64,000 nt of DNA from Aureimonas populi (GTDB lineage: Bacteria; Pseudomonadota; Alphaproteobacteria; Rhizobiales; Rhizobiaceae), in NCBI RefSeq assembly GCF_017815515.1, contig NZ_CP072611.1, positions 558,001 to 622,000 on the forward strand, in the 5' to 3' direction. The stretch's first letter is position 1, and each line of letters starts with the position of its first letter. This document shows positions 46,439 through 54,000 of the stretch, one piece after another. The notes beneath the pieces were generated by a model. It searched no databases, was not told where the DNA came from, and saw only the letters and a list, made by a program, of their open reading frames with translations. The translations under genes and the position numbers were made by a program.

Positions 46439-47345
46439 GAGTCCGTCCGAGAATGGGTTGAGTGATCGGAGCGCGGCTGATTCCAGAGGGTATCTGACAC
46501 CTGATCTGGAAACGCCATGTGGACCCCGACCACCCGGCGGCAGCATAGCCGCGACCACCTGCGATATGAAACCGACCTGACCGATGCCGAGTGGGGGATC
46601 ATCGAGCCCATGCTGCCGAAGGGATGTTTGCGAGGGCGACCGTCGGCCTGGCCGACGCGCGAGATCCTGAATGCGATCTTCTACGTCCTGCGGGGTGGCA
46701 TTCCCTGGCGGCTCATCCCCAAGGACATGCCGCCCAAGAGCACGGTGTTCGACCATTTCAGCCGCTGGCGCGACGCTGGCGTATTCGCGACCATCAACCA
46801 CCGCCTCGTCATGAGGGATCGTGAGCGGGTGGCGCGCGATGCCTCGCCCAGCGCCGCCGTCATCGACAGCCAAAGCGTCAAGACAACCGAGGCCGGCGGG
46901 CCGAGAGGGTATGACGCCGGCAAGAAGGTGAAGGGTCGAAAGCGCCAGGCCATGGTCGATACGGATGGACGCGCCCTCGTTCTCGATCCTCAGCCCGCCA
47001 GTGTCCAGGACCGCGACGGTGCCGTCCCTGTCCTGCGCCTGTCGCGGCGTTCCTTCCCGTTCGTGACGAAGGCCTTCGCCGACGCAGGCTTTGCGGGAGA
47101 GCGGCCTCGCACCGCAACGCTGATCGACATTGAGATCGTCAGGAAACCGCCAGAGCAGATCGGATTCGCAATCCATCCGAGGCGCTGGGCCGTGGAACGC
47201 TTCTTCGCATGGATCAGCCGCAACCGGCGCCTCTGGAAGAATACCGAGGCCACGCTCGCATCCGCCACAGCCTTCCTCTACGCCGCATCCGTCATGATCC
47301 TCCTACGTCGCATCGCTCGGGCATCATGAATTCCCGGACGGACTC
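46439..47345 (+). mobile_element. IS5-family insertion sequence, copy B
   Basis: The same 907-bp element as copy A, same orientation, inserted in the rhodanese gene. Together the two copies bracket about 8.9 kb with the LysR gene and the ureohydrolase-transport operon, the shape of a composite transposon, though outer flanking duplications are not seen. Confidence 0.9.
46517..47329 (+). CDS. IS5-family transposase, copy B
   Basis: A 270-residue intact DDE transposase with the same catalytic segments as copy A (IDSQSVK, ADAGFAGE, ERFFAWISRNRRLWKNTE). It differs at two residues I could spot (Leu near 37, Ala near 225). Both copies look functional. Confidence 0.93.
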   Translation: MWTPTTRRQHSRDHLRYETDLTDAEWGIIEPMLPKGCLRGRPSAWPTREILNAIFYVLRGGIPWRLIPKDMPPKSTVFDHFSRWRDAGVFATINHRLVMRDRERVARDASPSAAVIDSQSVKTTEAGGPRGYDAGKKVKGRKRQAMVDTDGRALVLDPQPASVQDRDGAVPVLRLSRRSFPFVTKAFADAGFAGERPRTATLIDIEIVRKPPEQIGFAIHPRRWAVERFFAWISRNRRLWKNTEATLASATAFLYAASVMILLRRIARAS

Positions 47346-47465
47346 TGACATACTGTCGAACCCTGCTGTATTCCGCTAAAAGGCAGGCGCATTCTGCGGC
47401 CGCAAGTGACAGTGCCTCTACTGGTTATCCTGCTCGTACGAGACAGCTCCACCAGTAGTCAGGCA

Positions 47466-48725
47466 CTAGTCACACGCTTTCTGAATCCGATCTTCATTCT
47501 CAATCTGATGTTCAATGACGTTCGGAGAGACGCCAAACTCGTTTGCGATCGAATATTCGTCATACTCGTCTTCCAGCATCGACCGCACTTCGTCTATCGG
47601 AGCCAGGAATTCTGCCGCAAACGCTCGCCCGGCTGCTTGCCGGTAGGCATTTCGAAGCCTATTGATTGGGGACGCCTCTGGGTCGGGAAAACAGGCGGCA
47701 TCACCTATCGCCCGCGCCAGCGTAAATAGATGGGATGTTTTCGCACCCTCATAGTTGCCATGGTTGCGAACATGAATATGGATGCCGTTTGGGCCCTCGC
47801 GGCGCAGAGCGTTTATCCCATTCACCTTGGGCGCGAGATTATAGCTCGTTGGTGCGCCGAGACGTGACGCCAGATCTCGGAATGAAGCAAGCCGGCTATG
47901 CTGCTTTAAGTCTAAAGCTTTCCGCATAGCCCGAGCGCGTCTATACCCGGCGGCCCATGCCTGCTCCCCAGGACGAGCCGGAACTTCTTTTGCGATCTTC
48001 TCCACGATCGGACGGAGGTTGGCTAGGCGGTGATTAGATCCTTTGGGCCCTATCATTCGACTCGCCCACTCGATCAGTCGGTGTTGATCGACCTCTTTGG
48101 CCCCGGAAACGAACTCCGTCAGCGGTTCCGCTGTGAACAGATCCTCTGCCTTTTCAATGAAATCTGCCATATCGTCAGCAATCTGATAGGGGTCCAACCC
48201 TAAGCTGCCAGCGGCTTCGCAAAAGGCGCTTTCTTGTGAATGACGAGAAGCCTTGACTCGCTTCCAACGCAGAGCGGCGCCTGTTTCACGGACTCCTTGG
48301 CTATCCAGACGTGTCAGAACCTCTTCAACGAAAGTGGAAAGCCAAACCTCCCCGTCTTTGCGGGAAAGAACCTCGCTGGCCCCTCCCCAAAATCGCAAAT
48401 CGGGATTGGTGTATACGCATTGATGGGAAGAAACTTCAAAAACTGCACCATCGAATTGAATTCGTACATCTGGCAAAAGATAGCCCATACGATAGTTCTT
48501 GAGAAAGAATTCTCGATCCCGCGCCCCAAAGATTGACCACCATCGATGTACTAAACCTTCGACGAGGCCATAAAGCGCGATCGTAACGTGATCGCCCAAC
48601 TTGTCGTCGAGTAGATACTTCGTGACATTCTGATTGTTGAGAAACAGGCGCAAGTCAGCGACCGTCGCCCGCTCCTCTGGCGACGCGTTGATCGCACCTT
48701 CTTGCCATTCAATCGAATGCTGCAC
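47466..48725 (-). CDS. Uncharacterised protein with ImmA/IrrE-like C-terminal fold lacking HExxH
   Basis: A 419-residue protein. The last 130 residues resemble the ImmA/IrrE peptidase layout: GIHIHVRNHG, HLFTLARAIGDAACFPD, then RQAAGRAFAAEFLAPIDEVRSML and an HTH-like EYSIANEFGVSPNVIEHQIEN. In true family members the FTLAHELGH position carries the zinc-binding HExxH; here it reads RAIGD, so zinc proteolysis is unlikely. The N-terminal 280 residues match nothing I recognise. It overlaps the upstream 134-residue gene by 17 nt, so the two are one unit. I cannot state the function; a sensor or a toxin-antitoxin/defence role are guesses. Confidence 0.75.
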   Translation of the reverse strand: MQHSIEWQEGAINASPEERATVADLRLFLNNQNVTKYLLDDKLGDHVTIALYGLVEGLVHRWWSIFGARDREFFLKNYRMGYLLPDVRIQFDGAVFEVSSHQCVYTNPDLRFWGGASEVLSRKDGEVWLSTFVEEVLTRLDSQGVRETGAALRWKRVKASRHSQESAFCEAAGSLGLDPYQIADDMADFIEKAEDLFTAEPLTEFVSGAKEVDQHRLIEWASRMIGPKGSNHRLANLRPIVEKIAKEVPARPGEQAWAAGYRRARAMRKALDLKQHSRLASFRDLASRLGAPTSYNLAPKVNGINALRREGPNGIHIHVRNHGNYEGAKTSHLFTLARAIGDAACFPDPEASPINRLRNAYRQAAGRAFAAEFLAPIDEVRSMLEDEYDEYSIANEFGVSPNVIEHQIENEDRIQKACD

Positions 48726-49113
48726 GCTTTTCCGCCTCGCTGATAGGCCAGCCCTTGTATGTACCTGCTATCTGGTTGATCGCAAATCCAAACCAGAATT
48801 GTCCATTATCATCCCTATACCAGATATGTTTGGGATAAGTTTTGTCACCTTCCAAAAAACGCAACTGACCCAACGCGAGCGCAACTCGCACCCATCTGCT
48901 GGCTTCCTCGCGTTCCTGTTCGGTGACCTTCGGGCAAATTGTTGTATGCTCCTTCTTCGGTCTCCGAGCCTTGCCGTCCACGCCTACCCAAGCCTCTGGG
49001 AGACCGCCCCACCAGCGCACGGTCTTATGCTCTGCACTGCCTACGTAAGTCGCGCTCTCTACCTCGGCCGGGGTCAAAGGTGCCCGTGTCTCGATTTGCT
49101 TTGGTCGAGGCAT
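48709..49113 (-). CDS. Conserved hypothetical protein paired with IrrE-like gene
   Basis: The 134-residue product begins MPRPKQIETRAPLTPAEVES, has RWWGGLPEAWVGVDGKARRPKKEHTTICPKVTEQEREEASRW and ends HIWYRDDNGQFWFGFAINQIAGTYKGWPI. Aromatic-rich and without membrane segments or known motifs. I have a recollection of similar proteins beside IrrE-like genes in mobile regions, but cannot check. It is the first gene of the pair. Confidence 0.7.
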   Translation of the reverse strand: MPRPKQIETRAPLTPAEVESATYVGSAEHKTVRWWGGLPEAWVGVDGKARRPKKEHTTICPKVTEQEREEASRWVRVALALGQLRFLEGDKTYPKHIWYRDDNGQFWFGFAINQIAGTYKGWPISEAEKRAAFD

Positions 49114-49659
49114 GTTACATAAACGATATGACCCTGTCGAACCGACAGGAGCGTCTGAGGGTTGACCTATAGCGGTTCATTTAGAATGCCGCCATGCATG
49201 CATGGCAAGCGCCAAAAAGCTCAGCTTGTCAAAGGACATCGGCACGCCAAACGCGCCTGCCGGCATTCCAACAGATGCCGATAAAACGTATACGGGTGGA
49301 TGATCGTTCGTGCGATACCGTCCGCCGATACCGTCGCAGGACTGAGTCCTGACGTCGAATCCTCATATCCGCTGCTTCTCCCGCCGCTGAAACCAGACAA
49401 GACGTCCTCACTTGTTTGCATGTGGCGACGAATTGTCTGGCATCGACGATGCGTCGCGCCGGCCTTGCGTCACAACGCCGCAATACTCAACTGCCATAGT
49501 CTATATACAGCAATATTAGATGACACCTCTTTGTATTAAGATAATTTTCGCCGTTTATGACAGAGGAAAATGTATTTGACTTAACGCCTTCAAGCAACAA
49601 GCCTCGTGTCCGATCGGCCCCTTGCGCGGGCCGGATTGTGTGGCTGTTGCGGGGCGTGA
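49114..49659. other. Non-coding stretch before the traG remnant
   Basis: Short frames on both strands lack ribosome-binding sites and family resemblance. CATGCATGCATG near 49194 is a small palindrome. The first part should contain the promoter of the minus-strand two-gene unit. Nothing else is supported. Confidence 0.4.
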
Positions 49660-51000
49660 ATGACGCCGACGAAGGTGCTTATCGGACAAATGCTGGTCGT
49701 GTTCGGCATCGCGCTTGCCGGCACATGGGCCGCGACGCAATGGGTCGCCTTCCAACTCGGCTTTCAGACCCGCCTAGGAGAGCCCTGGTTTCTCGTTGAC
49801 GGCCTTCCCTTCTACTATCCCTGGCGGCTGTTCGAGTGGTGGTATGTCTATGAGGCTTACGCGCCCGACGTTTTCCGCACAGGCGGCGCGATCGCCGGCG
49901 GCAGCGGCGTCGCCGCCGCATTGTCGGCGATCGTCGGGTCGGTCTGGCGCGCACGGCAGGCGAAGCATGTCACCACCTACGGTTCCCGCCCGCTGGGCCG
50001 ACCGTAAGGACATCACTGAGGCCGGCCTGAGCAAGCCGTCAGGCGTCTTCCTCGGCCTTATGGCCGGCGCCTATCTGCGCCATGACGGTCCCGAGCACAT
50101 CATGGCTTTCGCCCCGACGCGCTCCGGCAAGGGCGTGGGCCTGGTCGTGCCCACACTCCTGTCGTGGCCGCACTCGGCCGCGATCCATGACATCAAGGGC
50201 GAAAACTGGACGCTGACCGCCGGATGGCGCGCGCAGTTCTCCCATTGCCTCCTGTTCAACCCGACCGATCCCAAGAGCGCGGCCTACAATCCGCTGCTGG
50301 AGGTCCTCCGCGGCGTCCATGAGGTGCGCGACGTCCAGAACATCGCGGACATCCTCGTCGATCCCGAAGGCGCGCTGGAGCGCAGGTCTCACTGGGAAAA
50401 GACCAGCCATTCGCTGCTGGTCGGCGCGATCCTGCATGTCCTCTACGCCGAACAGGACAAGACGCTGCGCGGCATCGCCAACTTCCTTTCCGATCCAGCT
50501 CACCCTTTCGAGAAGGCGCTTTGGTCGATGATGACCACGGCGCATCTCGGCGAGGCCGGTCCGCATCCCGTCGTCGCCGGCGCCGCGCGCGAGGTGCTGA
50601 ACAAGTCCGAGAACGAGCGCAGCGGCGTGCTCTCCACCGCCATGTCGTTCCTCGGCCTCTATCGCGATCCGACCGTGGCCGAGGTCACGTCGCGCTGCGA
50701 CTGGCGCATCGCCGACCTGATCGCCGCCGGGCATCCGTCTCGCTCTATCTGGTCGTGCCGCCGTCCGACATCTCGCGCACCAAGCCGCTGATCCGCCTGA
50801 TCCTCAACCAGATCGGCCGCCGCCTCACCGAAAGCCTCGACGGGTCAGACGGCATCGAGCGCAAGCACAAGCTGCTCCTCATGCGCGACGAGTTCCCGGC
50901 GTTGGGAAGGCTCGATTTCTTCGAGAGCGCCCTGGCGTTCATGGCCGGCTATGGCCTCCGCTCCTTCCTGATCGCGCAGTCGCTCAATCAGATCGAGAAG
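49660..51000 (+). pseudogene. traG: Conjugal coupling protein TraG/VirD4, multiply frameshifted and truncated
   Basis: Three frames must be joined: MTPTKVLIGQMLVVFGIALA with membrane helices (to about 49985), then ADRKDITEAGLSKPSGVFLG, Walker A APTRSGKGVGLVVPTLLSW and IHDIKGENWTLTAGWR (to about 50735), then SLYLVVPPSDISRTKPLIRL and LLMRDEFPALGRLDFFESAL (Walker B region). The frame stops being TraG at about residue 435 of a normal 650. Coupling proteins link relaxosome and type IV channel. This copy cannot work. Confidence 0.9.
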
Positions 51001-51104
51001 GCTTCCGCAAGCTGATCCAGATCGTGTTCGGCCTGTCCATCGCCTTCGCGGCCAGCTCCTTCTTCCTCAGCTTCTTCTCGTTCGGCGGCGGGGTGCTGGT
51101 CTGA
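51001..51104 (+). pseudogene. trbC: trbC/virB2-like pilin, 3' fragment
   Basis: After the traG break the frame reads GFRKLIQIVFGLSIAFAASS plus FFLSFFSFGGGVLV, the C-terminal hydrophobic end of TrbC-type conjugative pilin. It directly follows the TraG remnant, so an internal deletion joined the two genes. Its stop overlaps the trbD start (TGATG). Confidence 0.75.
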
Positions 51105-51325
51105 TGGCCGCTGTTGTCGATGGCTTCGAGGTGCCTTTGCACCGCTCGCTGACCGAGCCCGTGCTGATGGGTGGTGCGCCGCGATCGGTCGCGATCCTCA
51201 ACGGCACGCTCGCGGCCGCCATCGGCATCGGCCTGCAATTGTGGATCGGCGGCGCCCTGCTCTGGATGGCGGGCCATCCGGGCGGACGCAAGCGGGTGTT
51301 CAAGGCAAGGCGAAAAGCGTTCTAA
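51104..51325 (+). pseudogene. trbD: trbD/virB3-like gene, altered C-terminus
   Basis: The start VDGFEVPLHRSLTEPVLMGG, then RSVAILNGTLAAAIGIGLQL, is a typical TrbD opening with its membrane helix. It then runs WMAGHPGGRKRVFKARRKAF and stops, where TrbD homologues continue with a different 25-residue end. It is probably truncated at the junction to the next fragment. Confidence 0.75.
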
Positions 51326-51394
51326 AGACCTTTCACCTATGGCGTTGTTGCATCACAGTGCGGGCCTCTCGCTGATAACAACAGGAGGTGCGCG

Positions 51395-51920
51395 CTGACC
51401 ATCGGCGACATCGTGCTGTTCAATATTTTGCTGCTCCAGCTCAACATGCCTTTCGAGATGATCGCCCGGTCCATCGATGATGTTGCCCGCTCACGTCCCG
51501 CGCTTGTCACCCTGGCGACTATGTGGGCCGCGTCGGAGGAGCGGCAGGTGTCGCAGGCGGCGTTCATCGTGCCTGGCAGCGGCCGGATCGCCTTCGAGGA
51601 CGTCGGCTACACCTATGGCAACGGCCGGGGCGTCGAGGGCATCTCGTTTCAAGCCGAGCGCGGCCGCATCACCTTCCTGACCGGCGAGACCGGGGCGGAC
51701 AAGTCGACGGTGTTCAGGCTTGCGCTCAAATCCATCGAGCCCGACAGCGGCCGCATCCTGATCGACGGCGTCGATCTCGCCGGCATCGACCGGACCGACT
51801 GGTATGCGATTGCTGCGGTCGTTCCGCAGGACGTCGTACTGATCAACGAGAGCCTGGCCGACACATCCTGCTCGGCCGTGAGCGCGACGACACCCGCCTG
51901 CGCCGCGCGGCGCAGATGCA
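51395..51920 (+). pseudogene. ABC exporter fragment (membrane end plus partial ATPase)
   Basis: TIGDIVLFNILLLQLNMPFE is the last part of an exporter membrane domain. The ATPase follows with IAFEDVGYTYGNGRGVEGIS and a mutated Walker A, GETGADKST (Asp for Gly). After [15 protein letters not shown] the frame shifts ([18 protein letters not shown] continues in another frame) and ends at a junction. N- and C-terminal parts are missing. It is not a duplicate of the intact exporter at 56437-58572 as far as I can see. Confidence 0.8.
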
Positions 51921-51924
51921 CAGC

Positions 51925-52045
51925 GGCCGGATCTCGACACCATGTCCCAGCGCATCGCGCACGATCTGGGCCGGGGCATAGAAGCCCATCGGCTGGCTGT
52001 TGAGCAGGGACGCGCAGAACACATCCGGATGCCAGCATTTGGCCG
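51925..52045 (-). pseudogene. dnaE2: Error-prone DNA polymerase DnaE2 fragment
   Basis: On the minus strand the frame reads [20 protein letters not shown] then [15 protein letters not shown], a segment diagnostic for DnaE2/ImuC ([10 protein letters not shown] ... DARRHGVEVRPVD). Only about 40 residues are preserved, joined end to end with the ABC exporter remnant. Confidence 0.75.
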
Positions 52046-52314
52046 AAAGGAACATGCGTTCGCCGCTGCTCAGTACCCCGAGAGCATCGGAGAGCGACAA
52101 CATGTCGGGCCTCAGGCTCCCAGGGCGAGACGAAGGAAGCACGCTATCCCCTGCAAACGTAACGAGCCCACCGGCCGGCGGGCTCGATGGGCTCTGTCGG
52201 CTCCGTCGGCAGGATGTCGGAAAGGTTCAGTCTCCTGCATGGGGCCCCAGATCTCCGATCTGCCTGACACCATGCGATGCCAACGCAAGACTGCGGGCGC
52301 CTGCCGGAATTGAT

Positions 52315-52491
52315 TTAGAGCTGACGCAGATAGCCGGTGGCGGAATTCCCAAACCAGGTCCCCCACTCGTTCCGCGTCAGGAACCAGTTTCCGATGCTGA
52401 TATCAAAGGCGCCGGAAACGGCGTCGATTTGCTCGGCCTTCAGCTCCTGCATATCGAAGGAAGCAGAATCCTTTTCGCCCAGAGCGGTCAT
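52315..52491 (-). CDS. Small double-glycine-type leader peptide (58 aa), next to ATP-grasp gene
   Basis: A 58-residue frame with AGGAGA 7 nt before its ATG. The leader ELKAEQIDAVSGA (residues 16-28) has the ExxxV-S-G-A layout of peptides cut by C39 exporters. The predicted core of 30 residues (FDISIGNWFLTRNEWGTWFG and ten more) is aromatic, with three Trp. It lies 84 nt after the ATP-grasp stop in the same direction. It could be a second precursor, either unmodified or modified differently; it has no TTxxxxEE motif. Confidence 0.65.
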   Translation of the reverse strand: MTALGEKDSASFDMQELKAEQIDAVSGAFDISIGNWFLTRNEWGTWFGNSATGYLRQL

Positions 52492-52575
52492 CAATCTTCT
52501 CCTGTCTCAACAGCCCGACATCGGGCTTCAGGGAAATGACTGCCACCCCGAAGATGGTCAATTAAGACACATGTG

Positions 52576-53550
52576 CTACAAAGGCGATGCGGGCCGCCGA
52601 CCATGCGACGGACGGCTCTTCGACGGTCCTTCGATGCGGGACCCCTTCCCCGAAGCGTCGTCCATAAGGCAATCGAGGATGGCGTCGCAAAGCCGTCCCC
52701 CGGCCGCCCTGTCGAAGGCTGCGAACATCGGCTGCGAGTTCACCTCCAGGAATGTCGGCTCGTTCTGGTCGTCGAGCATGAAATCGGCAGCAGCGAAGTC
52801 GAGGTCCAGTCGGTCGCACAGGGCCGTCAGGCCCTCGGCGATCCCGGCGGGAACGGGGACGGCTGCGATCGTCACGTCGCGCGTCTGCCGGTAATCCAGC
52901 TCGGGCGACTGAAGCGAGAAAGCCATGAGCTGCGGACCGATGCGATAGACGCGGAATTCGGGACGGCCGAGGCGCGGCTGGATGAAGCGGGGGCCGAGGG
53001 CTGAGGCTCGTTCCGTTTTCAGAAAGTCCTCAAGCAGACCTGTATATTCGCCTCCGGCAACCGGTTTCTGGATCAGGCGGGCCGTATCCGCCCCGAACGG
53101 CGCGAAATCGTTCGTCGCGATCGTTCGGGGAATGCGCAGGCCTGCTTCGTGCGCCGCGATCAGATTGTGGATCTTGTTATTCTCTCGCAGGGTGGTGCGG
53201 CGATTGAACATTCTTGCGTCGAGCCGGCTCTCGGCCCAGCCGCGAATGGCATGATACCAGTTGAACGCCTGCGCATGCGCTGCCGCCGTGTCTTCCGTCG
53301 GATACAGGAACACGTCTTGTCGGATGAAGAAGGCCGACGGGAACAGGAACTTGCCGTCCAGTTCGAAAGTGTGTTCCTGGATGTCAATCCTGAGCCGTGG
53401 CGGCTTTTCGGGTCCGACAAGCAGTCCATGGAACGGAATGCCACGCACCTTCAGGCGATCCACGAGTGCGGTGAGGTTCGTGTCGTACTGGCCGCCGGCG
53501 ATCAGGATCATGATATCAACGTTCTTTGTGTCGGCCCTCGCAGGCTGCAT
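52576..53550 (-). CDS. ATP-grasp ligase, putative graspetide macrocyclase
   Basis: The 324-residue protein has the ATP-grasp arrangement: an N-terminal pre-ATP domain (DIMILIAGGQYDTNLTALVD), the central LIQKPVAGGEYTGLL lysine segment, RFIQPRLGRPEFRVYRIG, and the metal-binding end DFAAADFMLDDQNEPTFLEVNSQPMF (Asp...Glu-x-Asn). The E-x-N-S/P-QP-FxAFD ending is typical of MvdC/MvdD-like enzymes that form ester or amide rings between Thr/Ser/Lys and Glu/Asp side chains. Its neighbour encodes a peptide with TTxxxxEE repeats, the expected substrate. An alternative start 13 codons in (MILIAGG) fits the family start better; neither has a strong ribosome-binding site. Confidence 0.85.
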   Translation of the reverse strand: MQPARADTKNVDIMILIAGGQYDTNLTALVDRLKVRGIPFHGLLVGPEKPPRLRIDIQEHTFELDGKFLFPSAFFIRQDVFLYPTEDTAAAHAQAFNWYHAIRGWAESRLDARMFNRRTTLRENNKIHNLIAAHEAGLRIPRTIATNDFAPFGADTARLIQKPVAGGEYTGLLEDFLKTERASALGPRFIQPRLGRPEFRVYRIGPQLMAFSLQSPELDYRQTRDVTIAAVPVPAGIAEGLTALCDRLDLDFAAADFMLDDQNEPTFLEVNSQPMFAAFDRAAGGRLCDAILDCLMDDASGKGSRIEGPSKSRPSHGRRPASPL

Positions 53551-53630
53551 GGCGACAGAAACGGATCGCGGTCAGCCCGGCACTCGCCGAACTGGCCGCG
53601 ATCCAGACGCCCGGATTGAGAGCAAGCCTG

Positions 53631-53831
53631 TCAGTTATGGATCTTGAGATCGAGCACCGGAGAGGGGATGAACCGGCCATCCTCCTCTCCCACCGCCAAG
53701 GTCGTTGCCCGCCAGCCGCCGTCTTCCTCGCCGACCGCCAGGGTCGTGATCGGAGCGATACGGCCCCCGCCGACCGCCTCACACTCCGCATCGGTCAGTG
53801 CGCGGGTCTCGTGATTGGCTTTCATCGTCAT
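53631..53831 (-). CDS. Graspetide-like precursor with double-glycine leader and two TTxxxxEE repeats
   Basis: A 66-residue peptide. GGAGG lies 5 nt before the ATG giving MTMKANHETR; a TTG four codons earlier is less likely. Residues 11-23 (ALTDAECEAVGGG) form a double-glycine leader; residues 29-38 and 43-52 are the exact repeat TTLAVGEEDG. TTxxxxEE is the core motif of plesiocin-type graspetides, in which the two Thr esterify the two Glu. Two such units would give two bicyclic hairpins. The ATP-grasp gene follows at 80 nt. Leader removal by the C39 exporter upstream in the cluster is inferred. Confidence 0.88.
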   Translation of the reverse strand: MTMKANHETRALTDAECEAVGGGRIAPITTLAVGEEDGGWRATTLAVGEEDGRFIPSPVLDLKIHN

Positions 53832-54000
53832 CTTGTCCTCCAAGAATTCGTGTCCCGCGGGGCACGTTCAGGCCACTGTGAGAAAAGGCCTCTTGGCCTC
53901 CGCGCCAGTAAATGGCGGCCGCGCCGGCGAACATCAATTCGCGCAGATGTACTATACGCGACAGGTAAGGATGGGCCGAACGCAGTCCCGAGCGTGGCTT

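Noticed and set aside
45224..47176. 650-codon minus-strand frame joining the rhodanese remnant to sequence antisense to the IS5-family transposase
   Set aside because: The first 260 codons are the complement of the transposase gene; only the part up to the IS end is real rhodanese.
47400..47475. Inverted repeat GTGCCTCTACTGG / CCAGTAGTCAGGCAC after the IrrE-like gene
   Set aside because: Imperfect pairing over a loop of more than 30 nt and no T-tract; not a reliable terminator or recombination site.
51395..51920. ABC exporter fragment as a second transporter of the peptide cluster
   Set aside because: Mutated Walker A, frameshift, both ends missing, and on the opposite strand from the cluster; treated as debris.
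52165..52190. CGAGCCC/GGGCTCG inverted repeat as terminator of the graspetide operon
   Set aside because: 7-bp stem on a GC-rich loop, no T-tract on either strand, and 125 nt beyond the last peptide gene; left out for lack of support.
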